This document shows, in pieces, positions 25,509 to 33,472 of a stretch of 64,000 bases of DNA (positions are counted from its first letter, which is position 1; the number at the start of each line of letters is the position of its first letter). The translations under genes and the position numbers were made by a program. Below the pieces are notes generated by a model. That model was not told the origin of the DNA and ran no database searches. It saw only the letters and a program-made list of their open reading frames with translations. Origin of the DNA: CAKSHC01 sp045595395 (GTDB taxonomy: Bacteria; Bacillota; Clostridia; Oscillospirales; UMGS1783). The DNA is taken from the NCBI GenBank assembly GCA_045595395.1, contig JAZOAH010000010.1, forward strand, positions 40,676-104,675, in the 5' to 3' direction.

Positions 25509-25697
25509 ATGGCAAAGTGTGAAGTTTGCGGCAAAGCAATCGTTTTCGGTAACAATGTTTCCCATTCTCACAGACGCAGCAACAGAGCGTATAAGCCCAA
25601 CGTTCAGAGAGTCAAGGCTGTTGTGGACGGCAAGCCGACCCATATCTACGCCTGCACCAGATGCCTGCGCGCCGGTAAGGTAACCCGCGCTATCTAA
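25509..25697 (+). CDS. rpmB: 50S ribosomal protein L28
   Basis: A 62-aa structural ribosomal protein. The N-terminus MAKCEVCGKAIVFGNNVSHSHRRSNR and the C-terminal CTRCLRAGKVTRAI provide two CxxC pairs, so this is the zinc-binding (C+) form of L28. I chose the ATG at 25509 because AGGAGGTG precedes it; the open frame runs 45 codons upstream across the promoter. It is monocistronic. Confidence 0.96.
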   Translation: MAKCEVCGKAIVFGNNVSHSHRRSNRAYKPNVQRVKAVVDGKPTHIYACTRCLRAGKVTRAI

Positions 25698-25721
25698 GGC
25701 AGTTTATTGATGGTTTTGTTT

Positions 25722-25745
25722 TAGCGGAGGATGATTCCTCCGCTA
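25722..25745 (+). terminator. Hairpin after rpmB, probable terminator
   Basis: TAGCGGAGG-ATGATT-CCTCCGCTA stem about 25 nt after the stop. The following T content is modest (TTCGTCGTCTT). Confidence 0.55.
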
Positions 25746-25781
25746 TTCGTCGTCTTATGAAAGAAACGAGAAATTGAGTAA

Positions 25782-25811
25782 AAAAAACTGCGCCTTTCAG
25801 CGCATTTTTTT
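25782..25811 (-). terminator. Rho-independent terminator after the transaldolase gene
   Basis: TGCGC-CTTTCA-GCGCA stem between runs of seven A and seven T, 5 nt past the leftward stop. It can also act on rpmB read-through. Confidence 0.8.
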
Positions 25812-25815
25812 GTAT

Positions 25816-26463
25816 TTATTTTACTGTTTCCCAATCCTTGAGGAAGCGATCAATGCCGATGTCGGTCAGCGGATGCTTGATCATCTGCTCGATGACTTTG
25901 TAGGGGACGGTGGCGATGTCGGCACCGACCTTGGCGCACTCGGTCACATGGACGGAGGTGCGGATGGAGGCGGCGATGATCTCCGACTCGATGCCGTAGA
26001 TGGAAAAGATATCGGCGATGTCAGCAATCAGCTGAACGCCGTCCCAGTCGATATCGTCAACACGGCCGACGAAGGGGGAAACATAAGTAGCGCCGGCCTT
26101 GGCAGCCAGCAGAGCCTGTGCGGCCGAGAAGATGAGGGTGACATTGGTCTTGATGCCCTTATCGGTGAGCATCTTGCAGGCCTTCAGACCTTCGGCGCAC
26201 ATCGGCAACTTGATGACAATATTGGGATTGTCGATCTTCTTGAGCAGTTCTTCGGCTTCAGCGACCATGGCGTTGGCTTCGAGGGAAATGACCTCGGCCG
26301 AAATGGGGCCGTCGACAATGGTGGCGATCTCCTTAACGACCTCAACGAAATCGCGGCCTTCCTTGGCGATCAGGGAGGGGTTGGTGGTTACGCCGCAGAT
26401 GACGCCCAGCTCATTGGCCTTGCGGATCTCGTCCACATTGGCGGTGTCAATAAAAAATTTCAT
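25816..26463 (-). CDS. Small transaldolase (TalC / fructose-6-phosphate aldolase family)
   Basis: The 215-aa single-domain TIM-barrel of the TalC/MipB subfamily has MKFFIDTANVDEI at the N-terminus, GVTTNPSLIAKEG, and the Schiff-base Lys85 in VIKLP. The second half carries SPFVGRVDDI and ATVPYKVIEQM. Members either transfer dihydroxyacetone units in the pentose phosphate pathway or act as fructose-6-phosphate aldolases. The length and Clostridial context favour transaldolase activity, but the two cannot be separated here. It is monocistronic. Confidence 0.9.
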   Translation of the reverse strand: MKFFIDTANVDEIRKANELGVICGVTTNPSLIAKEGRDFVEVVKEIATIVDGPISAEVISLEANAMVAEAEELLKKIDNPNIVIKLPMCAEGLKACKMLTDKGIKTNVTLIFSAAQALLAAKAGATYVSPFVGRVDDIDWDGVQLIADIADIFSIYGIESEIIAASIRTSVHVTECAKVGADIATVPYKVIEQMIKHPLTDIGIDRFLKDWETVK

Positions 26464-26495
26464 GACAGTTCTCCTTATATTATATTGGCAAGAAC

Positions 26496-26523
26496 ATTAT
26501 ACTACATTTTGGAAGAATTTCAA
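26496..26523 (-). promoter_or_regulatory. Promoter of the transaldolase gene
   Basis: Minus strand: TTGAAA - 16 nt - TATAAT, about 32 nt upstream of the ATG, which has AAGGAG before it. Confidence 0.8.
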
Positions 26524-26542
26524 GTCTTTTATATGAAAATTA

Positions 26543-26572
26543 AAAATGCTGACGGGATTCCGTCAGCATTTT
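26543..26572 (-). terminator. Terminator of the cohesin/dockerin operon
   Basis: AAAATGCTGACGG-GATT-CCGTCAGCATTTT, a 13-bp stem followed on the minus strand by TTAATTTT, 3 nt after the stop. Confidence 0.9.
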
Positions 26573-26575
26573 CTC

Positions 26576-28258
26576 TTATTCCTGAGGCTCCTTTTTGAGC
26601 ACAAGCAGAACGGTGACGGCAGCGGCCGCCGCAACGATTACGCCGATCACGATCCAGACCCAAAGGGTCTTGCCGGAATCCGGCTGATCGGTAACGGGCG
26701 GCTGGTCGGTGTCGGTGTCAATGGCGTTGTCGGCATTCTTGTCGATGACGGCAAAGGTGCCGGTCTCGGCCGTGCTCACACGGATATTTCCGTCGGTATC
26801 CAGGGTGAATTCGACTTTGGTGGCGCTGCCGTCAGCGGCAACCAGCACGACGGTCATATCCTCTTCGGCCAGCTTGCCGGTGTTGGGCAGGGTCAGAGTG
26901 TAGGTGCCGTTGGGGGCGGGGGTAAAATTGATGCTGTAGGCCTCAAAATTGCTGCCAAAATCGGCTACGGCGTTCTTTACGCCCTCATAGCCGGTATCGG
27001 TATCGGCGATGGCGCTAAAGGCGGTTTGGGTGTCCGTGGCAAAGACCCCTTCCTCGGCCTCTACCGTGATGCCGGTGTTAGCATCGGTCGTACCGCAGGG
27101 GATGGTCTGCTGAGTGGCCTCGCCGCAGTTTTTGCACTTGCCCTCCATCAGGCCGGGTGTAGCGATGGTGGCTTCTCGGACTATGGTGGGATCTTCAAAA
27201 TCATGGCCGAGGGCGGCTAGGCTACGGGTAGCGGTGTCGCCGCAGTTCGAGCAGGTACGCTTCTGGCTGCCGGCGGCGGTGCAGGTGGCGGCTTTGTCGT
27301 TGGTCCAGCTTCCGTATTTGTGACCCAGGGAGGCCAGGGTGTTGGAGGTGGTTTGTCCGCAGGCCGAGCACTTGCCGGTCTCGGTGCCGGTGGCGGTACA
27401 GGTCGGTGCCTTGGTCACCGTCGGGTTGGAGAATTTATGGCCGGTTGCGGCAATGGCACGGGTTTCGGGTGTGCCGCAGGTATTACAGGTGCGCTTTTGT
27501 TCGCCGGCGGTGGTGCAGCCGGGGACTTTGGACTGGCTCCAGCCGCTCCATTTGTGGCCGGTTGCGGTAATCGGTCGGGTCTCCGGCGTACCGCAGGTGG
27601 AGCAGGTGCGCTTTTCCTGTCCCAGCGAGGTGCAACCCGGTGCGCTGGTCTGCGACCAGCCGCCGAAGCTATGGCCGGTGGCACTCACGGTGCGGGTCTC
27701 AGGAGTGCCGCAAGCACCGCAGGTGCGCTTTTCCTGGCCGGGCGAAGTGCAGCCGGGTGCGCTGGTCTGCGACCATGCGCTCCAGTTGTGGGAGGCGCAG
27801 GCGACGGTCAGCAAAATCGTGTCGGTATCGGATGCGGAATAAGTGCCGTTTTGCAGGTTGGTGGTTATTGTGATTGAAGTTGTGCCGATCGGTGCACTGT
27901 CCTTTACTTTTAACGTAAAGGTAAATAAGGTGCCGGTCGTTGTGGTCGGCGTAGTGAAGAGCAGAGCGGCAACCGTGCCGTCAAAATTTTTCATAGCTGC
28001 ACCGGATGCAGTAGATCCCCAGGAGATGTCGGATGCAGTTGCACGTTCGAACACATTGGTATCATAGGATGGATGGGTGCCGATGGTGGTGACTGCTTGT
28101 TCGAAGGATTGAGCGGAAACGGTCAGAGTAACGGTGCCGCCACGTTTGATCTGTGTGGCGGATGCGGTGCTGGTAATGCTGACTTGTGCCGCTGATACCG
28201 GCAGACAAAGAGCAAGGAGCATCAGCACGCACAGGAATAAACTAATTGTTTTTTTCAT
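26576..28258 (-). CDS. Membrane-anchored surface protein: cohesin-like domain plus six CxxC repeats
   Basis: The 560-aa protein has a signal peptide (1-24, cut near PVSAA) and a cohesin-like beta domain (about 25-150: GGTVTLTVSAQ, YDTNVFE, FTFTLKVKDSAPIGTTSI). Six tandem repeats of about 39 residues follow (about 154-390). Each has a Cys near PGC or PTC, a CxxCG knuckle and most end in TGH or LGH. Next come an uncharacterised beta region (about 400-505), a D/T/P-rich linker and one C-terminal membrane helix (about 530-553) with a short KKEPQE tail. It is thus fixed in the cell membrane with its cohesin outward. It is second in an operon, 19 nt after a dockerin-bearing partner. I infer a surface docking protein. 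Confidence 0.8.
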   Translation of the reverse strand: MKKTISLFLCVLMLLALCLPVSAAQVSITSTASATQIKRGGTVTLTVSAQSFEQAVTTIGTHPSYDTNVFERATASDISWGSTASGAAMKNFDGTVAALLFTTPTTTTGTLFTFTLKVKDSAPIGTTSITITTNLQNGTYSASDTDTILLTVACASHNWSAWSQTSAPGCTSPGQEKRTCGACGTPETRTVSATGHSFGGWSQTSAPGCTSLGQEKRTCSTCGTPETRPITATGHKWSGWSQSKVPGCTTAGEQKRTCNTCGTPETRAIAATGHKFSNPTVTKAPTCTATGTETGKCSACGQTTSNTLASLGHKYGSWTNDKAATCTAAGSQKRTCSNCGDTATRSLAALGHDFEDPTIVREATIATPGLMEGKCKNCGEATQQTIPCGTTDANTGITVEAEEGVFATDTQTAFSAIADTDTGYEGVKNAVADFGSNFEAYSINFTPAPNGTYTLTLPNTGKLAEEDMTVVLVAADGSATKVEFTLDTDGNIRVSTAETGTFAVIDKNADNAIDTDTDQPPVTDQPDSGKTLWVWIVIGVIVAAAAAVTVLLVLKKEPQE

Positions 28259-28277
28259 TGTATTATCCTCCGTGTGT

Positions 28278-31200
28278 TTAGCTTAACGGGTACATGGACG
28301 GGAACAGGGTGTGATAAAGCAGGAAAATAACATCATTACTGTTGATTGCGCCATCGTGGTTAAAGTCTGAATTTTGATTAGCCGGATACATGGACGGGAA
28401 CAGGGTGTGATAGAGCAAGAAAACGACATCATTGCTGTTTACTGCTTCATTGCCGTCCATATCGCCGGGAAGAATATGGGTTATTGTAACAAAACCTCCA
28501 AATGTTTGATGAGGAATAGTTGCCTCAAAATTGCCGACCATTTGCTTGAGGGTCATGGCGCATAATATATTGGTCGTGCCTTCGGGTGCATCATCCTTAA
28601 CGGTAAATGTAAATTTGATGAAATTGCCGGAAACGACAGTATTTTCGGCAAAGGTCATAGCGCCAATTAATTCTTCTGTATTCCAATCAGAAACTATGGC
28701 CGTATCAAGTAGCCATTCGCCGTCAATTAGTTCAAGGATGGAATTATCATACATTATGAAAGGAATCCCGATGGTTTTAATTGTGGTTGCCTCTGGAATA
28801 GACAAAAAGACCTCTATGGTTTCTCCGGGACGGCAGTCTACATCACTTACGGCAATTTCAATAGGATCGAGGATGCGAACAGGGACGGTCATCAATTCTG
28901 TATTATAGAAAATAGTGGTTTCGGTGTTGTCATTCATTAAAGTGCCTTTAAAGTCCAACGAAAAGTTAAGATCACATTCCGAAGCATCATCCTTAATCTT
29001 AAAGGTCAGTTTGAGAATATTATCTTGAATATTGGTGTTTTCCAGAAATGTTGCAGCACCAATGCGATTATCATTGTTCCAATCGGATATCAGGGCATTA
29101 TCCAACAACCACTCTCCGCTTATCAGCTCTAGTTTTTCCATATCATAACTCAGCTCCTCAATACCAAGAGAGCGAACGGCAATGGATTCGGGAACGGTAA
29201 GATAGATATTTATGGTGTCTCCGGGATGAGGATAAAACGAAGAACAATTAAGATATGCTACATCATGATACACATTATCCGGAGTGTCGGATTCGGTGGA
29301 ATTGGTGTAATGCCAGGTAGCGTTAACTATTTTGTCATTGCCTGTTTCATCAATGAAGATATTGGAACGGTCAGTTTCGCTGCCGGCGTACCATACATCG
29401 CTAAGGGATGAGCAATGGAGAAAAGCATTGTTTTCTATTGTTGTAAGGCCTTTCCCAAGGGTAATTTCGGAGATATTATAACTTGTGAGAAATGCACAAT
29501 TCTCAATCGTTTCCACGCTGGCAGGAAGTATAACTGAGGTAAGGTTTTCACAGTTAAAAAATGAATCATACCTACCAATCGTTTTTACGCCATCAGGGAC
29601 AGTATAAGAGGTATTGGTTTTTCCCGCTGGATAGCAAATTAAAGTAGTGGCATCCTTATTAAATAAAACGCCGTCAATGGAAGAATAATAGGCATTACTG
29701 GTATCTACGGTAATATCGGTTAAAGAATTGCAGTAATTAAAGGCACCAATATCAATCGTGGATACATTTTCATAAAGAGTGATTGATGTTAGACTCTGAC
29801 AATTGTGGAATGCGCTGGCATCAATTCTTAATAGACCGGTGGAGAGAGAAATGAAGTTAAGGCTTGTGCAACCAGAAAATGCTCCATTACCAATAGCAAC
29901 AACAGTGTTAGCAACCATTACATCGGTTGCCTTATTGCAATCCCGGAAGGCACTTGAACCAATGCGCATAACACCGGGCTCAATGATAATAGTGTTAATG
30001 GAATCTTTTAGATGAGACCATGGCGCCGGCTCATCGGTAGAGTATTCTGCCATGGCACCGTTGCCGGAAATTGTCAGAGTACTGCCATCAAAAGACCAGG
30101 TGCAATCGCCGGTTGTGCCATCGTTGGAGGGCGGTATAACTGTACTGTCGCCTGTGTCTCCTATCCAAAAGGCCGACAGTGTTACATTTTGATCCCACGT
30201 AAAGCTTTCACCTGGCTGATATAAATAAAATCCTGTTGGATCTTGCTTATAGACAACAGACTCAAAGTAGAAATTGGTGTTGCGTAAGGTTGCCGTTCCT
30301 GTTGCACCCGCTTCAGAAATATAGGATGCCTTAAAGTTGTTTGCCGTGTCGCTAACCTTTGCAGGGTAAAACGATTCGCCTTGATTTGTATCCTCAATCA
30401 GCCAAAAATAGCGAAGCTTGGATGCTGAATAGGTGCCGTATCCGTCCGGATACTCTTTTACAGTGGCAATGAGACTGTCTTTATTGGGGCCATACATGTA
30501 TGTATAGTCCGAATTGTGCTCATAGCCATAGGTATAATATTTATAGCCGGTTTCATAGTCGCCATCGGATGGCTTTTCCGCAACCCATTCGCCGTCTTTA
30601 ATGGAAGCGACCGGCAATTCCCAGCCAAGGAAAGTATAGCCGGGTCGGGTCGGTGTTGCGTCGATAAGGGACAGGTCTTCACCCTCGTTTTTGGTTTGGA
30701 TAGTTGCCTCGTCCCATTCACCGCCGTTAAGATCAAAAGTGATCGTATAGACATCACCCGAAACCGTAACGGTGCAGGTGGCTTTATGGCTGCCATCTTT
30801 TGTTGTTGCCGTAATGGTGGCTTGTCCCGGAGCAATGCCTTTTACAACGCCGGAAGAAGAAACCGTGGCAACAGCAGTATTGCTGCTTGACCAGGTTACC
30901 GCCTTATTGGTAGCATTAGACGGGGAAACCGTTGCGGACAAGGCGTATGTATTTCCTTTCCCCAAATTTATCTCAGTAGTTGCGAGGGAAACGCTTGTTG
31001 CGGCCACAGTTTCATCGGTGGCGTTAGTTGCACGGGAAATTTCCACATAAGCATATGTACTATAGGGAATTGTGTGTTCCTGCATTTTACAGGTGTTTCC
31101 TGTGCTGCCGCCCCAGTTGCTGTCGAGGACTTTAACGGCGGAACCTGTACAACCAGTATAAATGGCAGCATGTGAATAATTCCCGTTTGTCTTTGATGTG

Positions 31201-31748
31201 CGGAAAACGAGTATATCGCCTTCTCTTGCATATTTTGTAAGGTTGGCCTGGGCGCTACTGCTCAAATTTATTGTTGCGATATGCTCAGCGGCTACATTGT
31301 CAGTATTCTTCTGCGCATAAATAAACCAATGAGCCATCATGGCAAAGCCTACGCAGGAATAGGCAGGCGCATCTATGGTTCCGATTTTTCCATAGGTTGC
31401 AGCTTCAGAGGGAGATGCCCATCGGGGAAAGGGTAACAAACTATCGCTGTTGGCCATTAATCCCAATCCGTTTTTAATCCATGATGTTGTTAATAAGTTT
31501 GTTGTTAAACATTGTGAGCATCCATGATTAGAACTTTTGTTTGCACAGTTTGTTCCGGTTGTTGTGAAATACGAATATCCATAACTGTTGTTGTTGACAA
31601 AATTTCGCAGTGTTTGTACTCTTGCTGCGGCAGTTGTCGCGTTTACTTTTGCTGGTGTGGTTGCTGCTGATACATTTATTTGTATCAACCCAACAACCAA
31701 TATGAGTGCAAGCATGGCACTCAATAGCCTTTTACTCCCGTGCTTCAT
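28278..31748 (-). CDS. Multidomain secreted protein: cysteine peptidase-like, Ig-like, leucine-rich, cohesin-like and dockerin modules
   Basis: An 1156-aa protein with a signal peptide (about 1-28). A CHAP/NlpC-like cysteine peptidase domain (about 35-240) has Cys132 in YSCVGFA, GDILVF, His193 in YSHAAIYTG, and Asp209/Asn211. A BIG2-type Ig domain (about 250-335) is followed by an InlB-repeat-like segment starting YTITFDLNGGEW. BspA-like leucine-rich repeats (about 595-860) include IGSSAFRDC and IGNGAFSGC. Two cohesin-like domains follow (about 870-985 and 985-1090), each with SGEWLLD/DGEWLLD and FKIKDDA/FTVKDDA blocks. The C-terminus (1092-1156) is a dockerin with two calcium loops, DMDGNEAVNSND and DFNHDGAINSND, each followed by VxFLLYHTLFPSMYP. 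The gene is AT-rich compared with its neighbours. Confidence 0.82.
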   Translation of the reverse strand: MKHGSKRLLSAMLALILVVGLIQINVSAATTPAKVNATTAAARVQTLRNFVNNNSYGYSYFTTTGTNCANKSSNHGCSQCLTTNLLTTSWIKNGLGLMANSDSLLPFPRWASPSEAATYGKIGTIDAPAYSCVGFAMMAHWFIYAQKNTDNVAAEHIATINLSSSAQANLTKYAREGDILVFRTSKTNGNYSHAAIYTGCTGSAVKVLDSNWGGSTGNTCKMQEHTIPYSTYAYVEISRATNATDETVAATSVSLATTEINLGKGNTYALSATVSPSNATNKAVTWSSSNTAVATVSSSGVVKGIAPGQATITATTKDGSHKATCTVTVSGDVYTITFDLNGGEWDEATIQTKNEGEDLSLIDATPTRPGYTFLGWELPVASIKDGEWVAEKPSDGDYETGYKYYTYGYEHNSDYTYMYGPNKDSLIATVKEYPDGYGTYSASKLRYFWLIEDTNQGESFYPAKVSDTANNFKASYISEAGATGTATLRNTNFYFESVVYKQDPTGFYLYQPGESFTWDQNVTLSAFWIGDTGDSTVIPPSNDGTTGDCTWSFDGSTLTISGNGAMAEYSTDEPAPWSHLKDSINTIIIEPGVMRIGSSAFRDCNKATDVMVANTVVAIGNGAFSGCTSLNFISLSTGLLRIDASAFHNCQSLTSITLYENVSTIDIGAFNYCNSLTDITVDTSNAYYSSIDGVLFNKDATTLICYPAGKTNTSYTVPDGVKTIGRYDSFFNCENLTSVILPASVETIENCAFLTSYNISEITLGKGLTTIENNAFLHCSSLSDVWYAGSETDRSNIFIDETGNDKIVNATWHYTNSTESDTPDNVYHDVAYLNCSSFYPHPGDTINIYLTVPESIAVRSLGIEELSYDMEKLELISGEWLLDNALISDWNNDNRIGAATFLENTNIQDNILKLTFKIKDDASECDLNFSLDFKGTLMNDNTETTIFYNTELMTVPVRILDPIEIAVSDVDCRPGETIEVFLSIPEATTIKTIGIPFIMYDNSILELIDGEWLLDTAIVSDWNTEELIGAMTFAENTVVSGNFIKFTFTVKDDAPEGTTNILCAMTLKQMVGNFEATIPHQTFGGFVTITHILPGDMDGNEAVNSNDVVFLLYHTLFPSMYPANQNSDFNHDGAINSNDVIFLLYHTLFPSMYPLS

Positions 31749-31826
31749 TTGTTTTTCTCCTTTTTATGATGAGTATTTCATGTACAAAATAGCCTAAAAT
31801 AAAAAACAGGCCATAATGATATCTAT

Positions 31827-31855
31827 AGTATATGTTCAGGGTCAAAAAAAGTCAA
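31827..31855 (-). promoter_or_regulatory. Promoter of the cohesin/dockerin operon
   Basis: Minus strand: TTGACT - 17 nt - TATACT, about 78 nt upstream of the ATG, leaving a leader of roughly 70 nt. Confidence 0.75.
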
Positions 31856-31862
31856 TAGTCTG

Positions 31863-31891
31863 TTTACATTGATCTTTAATACTTTTAGACT
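31863..31891 (+). promoter_or_regulatory. Promoter of the XRE regulator
   Basis: TTTACA - 17 nt - TAGACT, ending 19 nt before the ATG. It is only 8 bp from the divergent -35 box. Confidence 0.5.
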
Positions 31892-31910
31892 GGATTTGAG
31901 GTGATTGTAT

Positions 31911-32249
31911 ATGAATAATATCCCGGGGATTATCGGTCAAAGAATCCGTGCATACCGGCAAAAGCTGGGATACACCCAGGAGGATCTTGCCGAAAAAGCA
32001 GATGTTCACCACACATATATTGGACAGATCGAACGCGGCGAGAAGAATCTTACCATCATCACCTTAGGAAAGATATTGAGCGTTCTTGATGTTTCCTTTT
32101 CGGCGTTTTTTGAGTGTTTGGATTATAAGGATACTCATGGGAATATTGCTTCAAAAAGTTATGAAATTATCAATATTATGAGCGAGGCGAATCAGGAGAA
32201 GGTATATCGGCTGCTGTGTGATATCAACGATATTGTGTCTTCAAAATAA
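31911..32249 (+). CDS. XRE-family helix-turn-helix regulator
   Basis: The 112-aa protein has an N-terminal Cro/C1-type HTH: IGQRIRAYRQKLGYTQEDLAEKADVHHTYIGQIERGEKNLTI (about residues 8-50). A short helical C-terminus (YEIINIMSEANQEKVYRLLCDINDIV) is probably for dimerisation. It diverges from the dockerin/cohesin operon with close-packed promoters, so it may control that operon; that is inference. I chose the ATG at 31911 because GAGGTG precedes it at good spacing; an upstream TTG is in frame. Its AT-richness matches the secreted-protein gene next door. Confidence 0.85.
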   Translation: MNNIPGIIGQRIRAYRQKLGYTQEDLAEKADVHHTYIGQIERGEKNLTIITLGKILSVLDVSFSAFFECLDYKDTHGNIASKSYEIINIMSEANQEKVYRLLCDINDIVSSK

Positions 32250-32251
32250 TA

Positions 32252-32283
32252 AAAGGACTCAGCGTGGGAGCTGAGTCCTTTGT
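32252..32283 (+). terminator. Rho-independent terminator of the XRE gene
   Basis: AAAGGACTCAGC-GTGG(GA)-GCTGAGTCCTTT, a 12-bp stem 3 nt after the stop. Confidence 0.85.
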
Positions 32284-32424
32284 GGTTTAGTGAAATATTT
32301 TGCTTGCGCAAAATGTGAAATGAAATAAATCCACCCATGCCCGCAGGTATTTTACATGGCGAAGCCATATTTCATACACGCAGCGTATTTCACAAATCCC
32401 GAAGGGGTTTATTTCGTTGAAAAT
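32284..32424. repeat. Cluster of small hairpins separated by TTTCA-like spacers
   Basis: At least four short inverted repeats in 140 bp: TTTTGC-TTGC-GCAAAA near 32297, ATGGC-GAAG-CCAT near 32355, a ATAC-ACGCAGC-GTAT-type repeat near 32376, and AAATCCC-GAAG-GGGTTT near 32395. They are spaced by GAAAT/ATTTCA words. No open reading frame fits. It resembles a dispersed non-coding repeat of the REP/MITE kind; copy number in the genome is unknown. Confidence 0.5.
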
Positions 32425-32452
32425 GCGACTTGTTTTTACAAGTCGCTTTTTT
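32425..32452 (-). terminator. Terminator after the tRNA pair
   Basis: GCGACTTGT-4 nt-ACAAGTCGC stem 8 nt past the tRNA-Glu CCA. A T run also follows on the plus strand, so it could work both ways. Confidence 0.7.
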
Positions 32453-32453
32453 C

Positions 32454-32528
32454 TGGTGACCCGGACGGGAATCGAACCCGTGTTACTGCCGTGAAAGGGC
32501 GGTGTCTTAACCTCTTGACCACCGGGCC
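32454..32528 (-). tRNA. tRNA-Glu (anticodon TTC)
   Basis: 75 nt with CCA encoded. The acceptor GGCCCGG pairs with CCGGGTC. The anticodon loop CTTTCAC gives TTC, and the T-arm contains GGTTCGATTCC. It is transcribed after tRNA-Met, separated by 2 nt. Confidence 0.95.
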
Positions 32529-32530
32529 GT

Positions 32531-32607
32531 TGGTAGCGGCAACTGGATTCGAACCAGTGACACTCCGGGTATGAACCGAATGCTCTAGCCAGCTGAGCTA
32601 TGCCGCC
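32531..32607 (-). tRNA. tRNA-Met (anticodon CAT), elongator type
   Basis: 77 nt with CCA encoded. The acceptor GGCGGCA pairs with TGCCGCT (one G-U at position 1-72). The D-arm is AGCTCAGCTGGCTAGAGC, the anticodon loop TTCATAC gives CAT, and the T-arm has GGTTCGAATCC. The paired first base and absence of the initiator GGG/CCC anticodon stem point to elongator Met, or a CAT tRNA modified for Ile, which sequence alone cannot settle. Confidence 0.93.
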
Positions 32608-32621
32608 ATAACGCGAAAGTT

Positions 32622-32650
32622 ATTTTAATATAATTATGCCGCCTTGTCAA
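32622..32650 (-). promoter_or_regulatory. Promoter of the tRNA-Met/tRNA-Glu operon
   Basis: Minus strand: TTGACA - 17 nt - TAAAAT, ending 14 nt before the tRNA-Met 5' end. Confidence 0.8.
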
Positions 32651-32701
32651 GCAAAAAATTATCTTTTTTAAGAAAAAACGAAAAAAAGGTGTTATTTTGG
32701 C

Positions 32702-32730
32702 TTGAAAAAGGAAAACATATTCTGTATAAT
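32702..32730 (+). promoter_or_regulatory. Promoter of the NifU-like/GGGtGRT operon
   Basis: TTGAAA - 17 nt - TATAAT, 34 nt before the GTG start. Confidence 0.8.
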
Positions 32731-32764
32731 ACTACCGACACTAAACGATGAGAGGAGAACTATC

Positions 32765-33457
32765 GTGGAATATTCACATGAAGTAGAACAGATGTGTCCG
32801 CTGACCAAGGGCTGCAATCACGGCCCGGCTCCCATCCCCGAAGAGGGTCAATGGGTCAAGGCGACACAGATCAGCGACATTTCGGGTCTGTCGCACGGCA
32901 TTGGCTGGTGCGCACCGCAGCAGGGCTGCTGCAAGCTGACCCTTAACGTCAAGCAGGGCATCATCGAGGAGGCTCTGGTCGAGACCCTCGGTTGCTCGGG
33001 CATGACCCACTCGGCCGCTATGGCTGCTGAGATCCTGCAGGGCAAGACCATTCTCGAAGCCCTCAATACCGACCTTGTGTGCGACGCTATCAACGTGGCT
33101 ATGCGTGAGATCTTCAAGCAGCTCGTTTACGGCCGCACCCAGACCGCTTTTTCTGAAAACGGCCTGCCCATCGGTGCTTCGCTCGACGACCTCGGCAAGG
33201 GTCTGCGTACCCAGGTCGGCACTATGTTCGGCACCCGCGCCAAGGGCGTGCGTTACCTGGAGATGGCCGAAGGCTATGTCATCAACATCGCTGTCGATAA
33301 GGGCGGCGAGGTCATCGGCTACAAGTTCGTGCATCTGGGCAAGATGATGGAGCAGATCCGCAAGGGTGTGCCCGCCGCTGAGGCCTACGAGAAGAACATC
33401 GGCACCTATGGCCGTTACGCTGAGGCGGATCGTTACATCGATCCCAGAAACGAATAA
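32765..33457 (+). CDS. NifU-like iron-sulfur scaffold-type protein paired with GGGtGRT protein
   Basis: The 230-aa protein has a NifU/IscU-type core. KLTLNVKQGIIEEALVETLGCSGMTHSAAMAAEILQGKTILEAL (about residues 59-105) fits the 'gCgas.asas......GKtl.Ea' pattern, with Cys near 78. Extra Cys residues lie near the N-terminus (MCPLTKGC) and at WCAPQQGCCK. The central third conserved Cys of IscU is not evident at its usual place, so scaffold function is uncertain. The best start is GTG at 32765, with AGGAG 8 nt upstream and a promoter just before. Codon use (GCT, CGT, GGC) suggests high expression. It is co-transcribed with the GGGtGRT gene 15 nt later. Confidence 0.78.
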   Translation: MEYSHEVEQMCPLTKGCNHGPAPIPEEGQWVKATQISDISGLSHGIGWCAPQQGCCKLTLNVKQGIIEEALVETLGCSGMTHSAAMAAEILQGKTILEALNTDLVCDAINVAMREIFKQLVYGRTQTAFSENGLPIGASLDDLGKGLRTQVGTMFGTRAKGVRYLEMAEGYVINIAVDKGGEVIGYKFVHLGKMMEQIRKGVPAAEAYEKNIGTYGRYAEADRYIDPRNE

Positions 33458-33472
33458 GGAGGGGAGAACATC

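Noticed and set aside
27400..27860. CRISPR-like direct repeats
   Set aside because: The repeated DNA here encodes the CxxC protein repeats in frame, diverges at third positions and has no unique spacers.
32284..32450. Small coding gene between the XRE regulator and the tRNAs
   Set aside because: A 72-codon plus-strand frame crosses hairpins, a terminator and the tRNA genes and has no ribosome site.
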